This document shows positions 57,870-64,000 of a stretch of 64,000 bases of DNA, piece after piece. Each line of letters starts with the position of its first letter. Positions within the stretch are counted from its first letter, which is position 1. The notes beneath the pieces were generated by a model. The model had not been told where the DNA came from, did not search any database, and worked only from the letters and a program-made list of their open reading frames with translations. The position numbers and the translations under genes were made by a program. The stretch is from Henricia sp. BOLD:AAB3569 (lineage: Eukaryota; Echinodermata; Asteroidea; Spinulosida; Echinasteridae), in assembly GCA_037783545.1 (NCBI GenBank), contig JBBELK010000440.1, forward strand, positions 62,001-126,000. The letters run 5' to 3'.

Positions 57870-58761
57870 TCAATTTTTTATGACAAGTGCGCAATATAGA
57901 GAGTTTAGGGCATGCAAAATTTGAAGTTCGTCGGAACATTTTTCGACCTCCAAATTTGCCGACGTTTGGACCACACTTTGACCAAATTGCCCAGCCAAAC
58001 TGCGGTGCGTTAACGACAGTCCGAATGACTGAGCATGCGCACAACTCAGGAGTACCCCAAAGAGGTGTGTACAGACAGCCACGGTTTGCGTGAGAGAAGT
58101 CAGGAAGCCTCAACCCAGTTTTTTCTAAACTTTGAAATTTCTCTGCCATTTCCCGGCGAAAGTCTGTCAATTTTTTATGACAAGTGCGCAATATAGAGAG
58201 TTTAGGGCATTCAAAATTTGAAGTTCGTCGGAACATTTTTCGACCTCCAAATTTGCCGACGTTTGGACCACACTTTGACCAAATTGCCGAGCCAAACTGC
58301 GGTGCGTTAACGACAGTCCGAATGACTGAGCATGCGCACAACTCAGGAGTATCCCAAAGAGGTGTGTACAGACAGCCACGGTTTGCGTGAGAGCAGTCAG
58401 GAAGCCTCAACCCAGTTTTTTCTAAACTTTAAAAATTTCTCTGCCATTTCCCGGCGAAAGTCTGTCAATTTTTTATGACAAGTGCGCAATATAGAGAGTT
58501 TAGGGCATGCAAAATTTGAAGTTCGTCGGAACATTTTTCGACCTCCAAATTTTCCGACGTTTGGACCACACTTTGACCAAATTGCCGAGCCAAACTGCGG
58601 TGCGTTAACGACAGTCCGAATGACTGAGCATGCGCACAACTCAGGAGTACCCCAAAGAGGTGTGTACAGACAGCCACGGTTTGCGTGAGAGCAGTCAGGA
58701 AGCCTCAACCCAGTTTTTTCTAAACTTTGAAATTTCTCTGCCATTTCCAGGCGAAAGTCTG
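57870..58761. repeat. 892-bp (3-monomer) higher-order repeat, copy A
   Basis: Markers: TTGCCCAGCC (57988), GGGCATTCAAAATT (58207), GAGTATCCC (58347), CTTTAAAAATTTC (58427, one base longer), CAAATTTTCCGACG (58549), CATTTCCAGGCG (58744). All recur at +892 bp. Confidence 0.88.
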
Positions 58762-59653
58762 TCAATTTTTTATGACAAGTGCGCAATATAGAGAGTTTAG
58801 GGCATGCAAAATTTGAAGTTCGTCGGAACATTTTTCGACCTCCAAATTTGCCGACGTTTGGACCACACTTTGACCAAATTGCCCAGCCAAACTGCGGTGC
58901 GTTAACGACAGTCCGAATGACTGAGCATGCGCACAACTCAGGAGTACCCCAAAGAGGTGTGTACAGACAGCCACGGTTTGCGTGAGAGCAGTCAGGAAGC
59001 CTCAACCCAGTTTTTTCTAAACTTTGAAATTTCTCTGCCATTTCCCGGCGAAAGTCTGTCAATTTTTTATGACAAGTGCGCAATATAGAGAGTTTAGGGC
59101 ATTCAAAATTTGAAGTTCGTCGGAACATTTTTCGACCTCCAAATTTGCCGACGTTTGGACCACACTTTGACCAAATTGCCGAGCCAAACTGCGGTGCGTT
59201 AACGACAGTCCGAATGACTGAGCATGCGCACAACTCAGGAGTATCCCAAAGAGGTGTGTACAGACAGCCACGGTTTGCGTGAGAGCAGTCAGGAAGCCTC
59301 AACCCAGTTTTTTCTAAACTTTAAAAATTTCTCTGCCATTTCCCGGCGAAAGTCTGTCAATTTTTTATGACAAGTGCGCAATATAGAGAGTTTAGGGCAT
59401 GCAAAATTTGAAGTTCGTCGGAACATTTTTCGACCTCCAAATTTTCCGACGTTTGGACCACACTTTGACCAAATTGCCGAGCCAAACTGCGGTGCGTTAA
59501 CGACAGTCCGAATGACTGAGCATGCGCACAACTCAGGAGTACCCCAAAGAGGTGTGTACAGACAGCCACGGTTTGCGTGAGAGCAGTCAGGAAGCCTCAA
59601 CCCAGTTTTTTCTAAACTTTGAAATTTCTCTGCCATTTCCAGGCGAAAGTCTG
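58762..59653. repeat. 892-bp (3-monomer) higher-order repeat, copy B
   Basis: Same six markers near 58880, 59099, 59239, 59319, 59441 and 59636. GAGAGCAGTCAGG near 58983 replaces GAGAGAAGTCAGG near 58092 of copy A. Confidence 0.88.
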
Positions 59654-61639
59654 TCAATTTTTTATGACAAGTGCGCAATATAGAGAGTTTAGGGCATGCA
59701 AAATTTGAAGTTCGTCGGAAAATTTTTCGACCTCCAAATTTGCCGACGTTTGGACCACACTTTGACCAAATTGCCGAGCCAAACTGCGGTGCGTTAACGA
59801 CAGTCCGAATGACTGAGCATGCGCACAACTCAGGAGTACCCCAAAGAGGTGTGTACAGACAGCCACGGTTTGCGTGAGAGCAGTCAGGAAGCCTCAACCC
59901 AGTTTTTTTCTAGACTTTGAAATTTCTCTGCCATTTCCCGGCGAAAGTCTGTCAATTTTTTATGACAAGTGCGCAATATAGAGAGTTTAGGGCATGCAAA
60001 ATTTGAAGTTCGTCGGAACATTTTTCGACCTCCAAATTTGCCGACGTTTGGACCACACTTTGACCAAATTGCCGAGCCAAACTGCGGTGCGTTAACGACA
60101 GTCCGAATGACTGAGCATGCGCACAACTCAGGAGTACCCCAAAGAGGTGTGTACAGACAGTCACGGTTTGCGTGAGAGCAGTCAGGAAGCCTCAACCCAG
60201 TTTTTTCTAAACTTTGAAATTTCTCTGCCATTTCCCGGCGAAAGTCTGTCAATTTTTTATGACAAGTGCGCAATATAGAGAGTTTAGGGCATGCAAAATT
60301 TGAAGTTCGTCGGAACATTTTTCGACCTCCAAATTTGCCGACGTTTGGACCACACTTTGACCAAATTGCCGAGCCAAACTGCGGTGCGTTAACGACAGTC
60401 CGAATGACTGAGCATGCGCACAACTCAGGAGTACCCCAAAGAGGTGTGTACAGACAGCCACGGTTTGCGTGAGAGCAGTCAGGAAGCCTCAACCCAGTTT
60501 TTTCTAGACTTTGAAATTTCTCTGCCATTTCCCGGCGAAAGTCTGTCAATTTTTTATGACAAGTGCGCAATATAGAGAGTTTAGGGCATGCAAAATTTGA
60601 AGTTCGTCGGAACATTTTTCGACCTCCAAATTTGCCGACGTTTGGACCACACTTTGACCAAATTGCCGAGCCAAACTGCGGTGCGTTAACGACAGTCCGA
60701 ATGACTGAGCATGCGCACAACTCAGGAGTACCCCAAAGAGGTGTGTACAGACAGCCACGGTTTGCGTGAGAGCAGTCAGGAAGCCTCAACCCAGTTTTTT
60801 CTAAACTTTGAAATTTCTCTGCCATTTCCTGGCGAAAGTCTGTCAATTTTTGATGACAAGTGCGCAATATAGAGAGTTTAGGGCATGCAAAATTTGAAGT
60901 TCGTCGGAAAATTTTTCGACCTCCAAATTTGCCGACGTTTGGACCACACTTTGACCAAATTGCCGAGCCAAACTGCGGTGCGTTAACGACAGTCCGAATG
61001 ACTGAGCATGCGCACAACTCAGGAGTACCCCAAAGAGGTGTGTACAGACAGCCACGGTTTGCGTGAGAGCAGTCAGGAAGCCTCAACCCAGTTTTTTCTA
61101 AACTTTGAAATTTCTCTGCCATTTCCCGGCCAAAGTCTGTCAATTTTTTATGACAAGTGCGCAATATAGAGAGTTTAGGGCATGCAAAATTTGAAGTTCG
61201 TCGGAACATTTTTCGACCTCCAAATTTGCCGACGTTTGGACCACACTTTGACCAAATTGCCGAGCCAAACTGCGGTGCGTTAACGACAGTCCGAATGACT
61301 GAGCATGCGCACAACTCAGGAGTACCCCAAAGAGGTGTGTACAGACAGCCACGGTTTGCGTGAGAGCAGTCAGGAAGCCTCAACCCAGTTTTTTCTAAAC
61401 TTTGAAATTTCTCTGCCATTTCCCGGCGAAAGTCTGTCAATTTTTTATGACAAGTGCGCAATATAGAGAGTTTAGGGCATGCAAAATTTGAAGTTCGTCG
61501 GAACATTTTTCGACCTCCAAATTTGCCGACGTTTGGACCACACTTTGACCAAATTGCCGAGCCAAACTGCGGTGCGTTAACGACAGTCCGAATGACTGAG
61601 CATGCGCACAACTCAGGAGTACCCCAAAGAGGTGTGTAC

Positions 61640-61800
61640 AGACAGCCACGGTTTGCGTAAGAGCAGTCAGGAAGCCTCAACCCAGTTTTTTCTAAACTTT
61701 GAAATTTCTCTGCCATTTCCCGGAGACAGTCTGTCAATTTTTTATGACAAGTGTGCAATATAGAGAGTTTAGGGCATGCAAAATTTGAAGTTCGTCGGAA
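61640..61800. repeat. 1,486-bp-offset variant cluster, copy A
   Basis: GCGTAAGAGC, CCGGAGACAGTCTG and AAGTGTGCAATA occur together within about 110 bp. The first two recur at +1,486 bp; at the third site the partner reads AAGTTTGCAATA. Confidence 0.75.
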
Positions 61801-63125
61801 CATTTTTCGACCTCCAAATTTGCCGACGTTTGGACCACACTTTGACCAAATTGCCGAGCCAAACTGCGGTGCGTTAACGACAGTCCGAATGACTGAGCAT
61901 GCGCACAACTCAGGAGTACCCCAAAGAGGTGTGTACAGACAGCCACGGTTTGCGTGAGAGCAGTCAGGAAGCCTCAACCCAGTTTTTTCTAAACTTTGAA
62001 ATTTCTCTGCCATTTCCCGGCGAAAGTCTGTCAATTTTTTATGACAAGTGCGCAATATAGAGAGTTTAGGGCATGCAAAATTTGAAGTTCGTCGGAACAT
62101 TTTTCGACCTCCAAATTTGCCGACGTTTGGACCACACTTTGACCAAATTGCCGAGCCAAACTGCGGTGCGTTAACGACAGTCCGAATGACTGAGCATGCG
62201 CACAACTCAGGAGTACCCCAAAGAGGTGTGTACAGACAGCCACGGTTTGCGTGAGAGCAGTCAGGAAGCCTCAACCCAGTTTTTTCTAAACTTTGAAATT
62301 TCTCTGCCATTTCCCGGCGAAAGTCTGTCAATTTTTTATGACAAGTGCGCAATATAGAGAGTTTAGGGCATGCAAAATTTGAAGTTCGTCGGAACATTTT
62401 TCGACCTCCAAATTTGCCGACGTTTGGACCACACTTTGACCAAATTGCCGAGCCAAACTGCGGTGCGTTAACGACAGTCCGAATGACTGAGCATGCGCAC
62501 AACTCAGGAGTACCCCAAAGAGGTGTGTACAGACAGCCACGGTTTGCGTGAGAGCAGTCAGGAAGCCTCAACCCAGTTTTTTCTAAACTTTGAAATTTCT
62601 CTGCCATTTCCCGGCGAAAGTCTGTCAATTTTTTATGACAAGTGCGCAATATAGAGAGTTTAGGGCATACAAAATTTGAAGTTCGTCGGAAAATTTTTCG
62701 ACCTCCAAATTTGCCGACGTTTGGACCACACTTTGACCAAATTGCCGAGCCAAACTGCGGTGCGTTAACGACAGTCCGAATGACTGAGCATGCGCACAAC
62801 TCAGGAGTACCCCAAAGAGGTGTGTACAGACAGCCACGGTTTGCGTGAGAGCAGTCAGGAAGCCTCAACCCAGTTTTTTCTAAACTTTGAAATTTCTCTG
62901 CCATTTCCCGGCGAAAGTCTGTCAATTTTTTATGACAAGTGCGCAATATAGAGAGTTTAGGGCATGCAAAATTTGAAGTTCGTCGGAACATTTTTCGACC
63001 TCCAAATTTGCCGACGTTTGGACCACACTTTGACCAAATTGCCGAGCCAAACTGCGGTGCGTTAACGACAGTCCGAATGACTGAGCATGCGCACAACTCA
63101 GGAGTACCCCCAAAGAGGTGTGTAC

Positions 63126-63286
63126 AGACAGCCACGGTTTGCGTAAGAGCAGTCAGGAAGCCTCAACCCAGTTTTTTCTAAACTTTGAAATTTCTCTGCC
63201 ATTTCCCGGAGACAGTCTGTCAATTTTTTATGACAAGTTTGCAATATAGAGAGTTTAGGGCATGCAAAATTTGAAGTTCGTCGGAA
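63126..63286. repeat. 1,486-bp-offset variant cluster, copy B
   Basis: GCGTAAGAGC near 63142, CCGGAGACAGTCTG near 63206 and AAGTTTGCAATA near 63235. The extra C in ACCCCCAAAG near 63108 explains the one-base difference from five exact monomers (1,485 bp) and is the same change that marks the 47-55 kb unit. Confidence 0.75.
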
Positions 63287-64000
63287 CATTTTTCGACCTC
63301 CAAATTTGCCGACGTTTGGACCACACTTTGACCAAATTGCCGAGCCAAACTGCGGTGCGTTAACGACAGTCCGAATGACTGAGCATGCGCACAACTCAGG
63401 AGTACCCCAAAGAGCTGTGTACAGACAGCCACGGTTTGCGTGAGAGCAGTCAGGAAGCCTCAACCCAGTTTTTTCTAAACTTTGAAATTTCTCTGCCATT
63501 TCCCGGCGAAAGTCTGTCAATTTTTTATGACAAGTGCGCAATATAGAGAGTTTAGGGCATGCAAAATTTGAAGTTCGTCGGAACATTTTTCGACCTCCAA
63601 ATTTGCCGACGTTTGGACCACACTTTGACCAAATTGCCGAGCCAAACTGCGGTGCGTTAACGACAGTCCGAATGACTGAGCATGCGCACAACTCAGGAGT
63701 ACCCCAAAGAGGTGTGTACAGGCAGCCACGGTTTGCGTGAGAGCAGTCAGGAAGCCTCAACCCAGTTATTTCTAAACTTTGAAATTTCTCTGCCATTTCC
63801 CGGCGAAAGTCTGTCAATTTTTTATGACAAGTGCGCAATATAGAGAGTTTAGGGCATGCAAAATTTGAAGTTCGTCGGAACATTTTTCGACCTCCAAATT
63901 TGCCGACGTTTGGACCACACTTTGACCAAATTGCCGAGCCAAACTGCGGTGCGTTAACGACAGTCCGAATGACTGAGCATGCGCACAACTCAGGAGTACC

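Larger units (their letters stand above)
41861..64000. repeat. sat297 satellite array, segment IV
   Basis: About 75 monomers from the insert to the right window edge, where the array is cut inside a monomer at CTCAGGAGTACC. The part to 43.9 kb shares irregular monomers with the left side of the insert. From 44 kb the array is more regular, with local higher-order repeats. No gene is present. Confidence 0.98.

Noticed and set aside
59884-63135. 1,083-codon minus-strand open frame as a gene
   Set aside because: Same register of the same satellite; it begins at an extra C near 63108 and ends at a T-run of seven near 59910.
1-64000. CRISPR array
   Set aside because: The whole 297-bp unit is repeated with no unique spacers, and no cas genes are present.

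Overview
The window is eukaryotic satellite DNA from end to end. I see no protein-coding gene, no intact tRNA or rRNA gene, and no CRISPR array or bacterial-type feature. About 62 of the 64 kb is a head-to-tail array of one 297-bp monomer, roughly 210 copies, which I call sat297 here. Copies mostly differ by a few substitutions and by one-base changes in two T-runs. The array enters at base 1 and leaves at base 64000, so it is longer than the window. The hand-counted consensus is 46.5% GC with 16 CpG per 297 bp, equal to the number expected from composition. A tRNA-derived SINE with pol III A and B boxes inserted in the array, together with the large satellite, points to an animal genome, more likely an invertebrate. 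The species cannot be read from the sequence.

Layout. 1-9949: satellite with a 6-monomer (1,782 bp) and a 2-monomer (594 bp) higher-order repeat. 9950-10234 and 12331-12615: two apparently identical 285-bp SINE copies, minus strand, in the same monomer phase with the same 13-bp target-site duplication. They are one insertion copied by a 2,381-bp tandem duplication (9950-12330 and 12331-14711). 14.7-18.4 kb: satellite sharing rare variants with the SINE block at a 2,970-bp offset. 18.4-29.8 kb: a domain marked by nine monomers with one 28-bp deletion, containing a 3.8-kb block copied 5,541 bp away. 32.4-42.8 kb: a domain marked by seven monomers with one 25-bp deletion, containing a 1.34-kb block present three times.

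40631-41860: the only large interruption. It is a composite made of two near-identical ~525-bp units, each with a hairpin and a 67-bp minisatellite, then 146 bp of unrecognised sequence, then the first 34 bp of the same SINE. Those 34 bp join the satellite at exactly the base where the complete SINEs join it. The composite therefore most likely replaced most of a SINE copy descended from the same insertion. 41861-64000: satellite again, with higher-order repeats of about 1,400, 1,485, 3,266/2,969, 892 and 1,486 bp.

There is no gene cooperation to describe. What can be read is the history of the array: local unequal exchange, block duplication, microhomology deletions, one SINE insertion and one complex insertion. 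A pericentromeric or centromeric location is a reasonable hypothesis from size and higher-order structure, but nothing in the sequence proves it. Because the long blocks are nearly identical, copy number should be treated as assembly-dependent.
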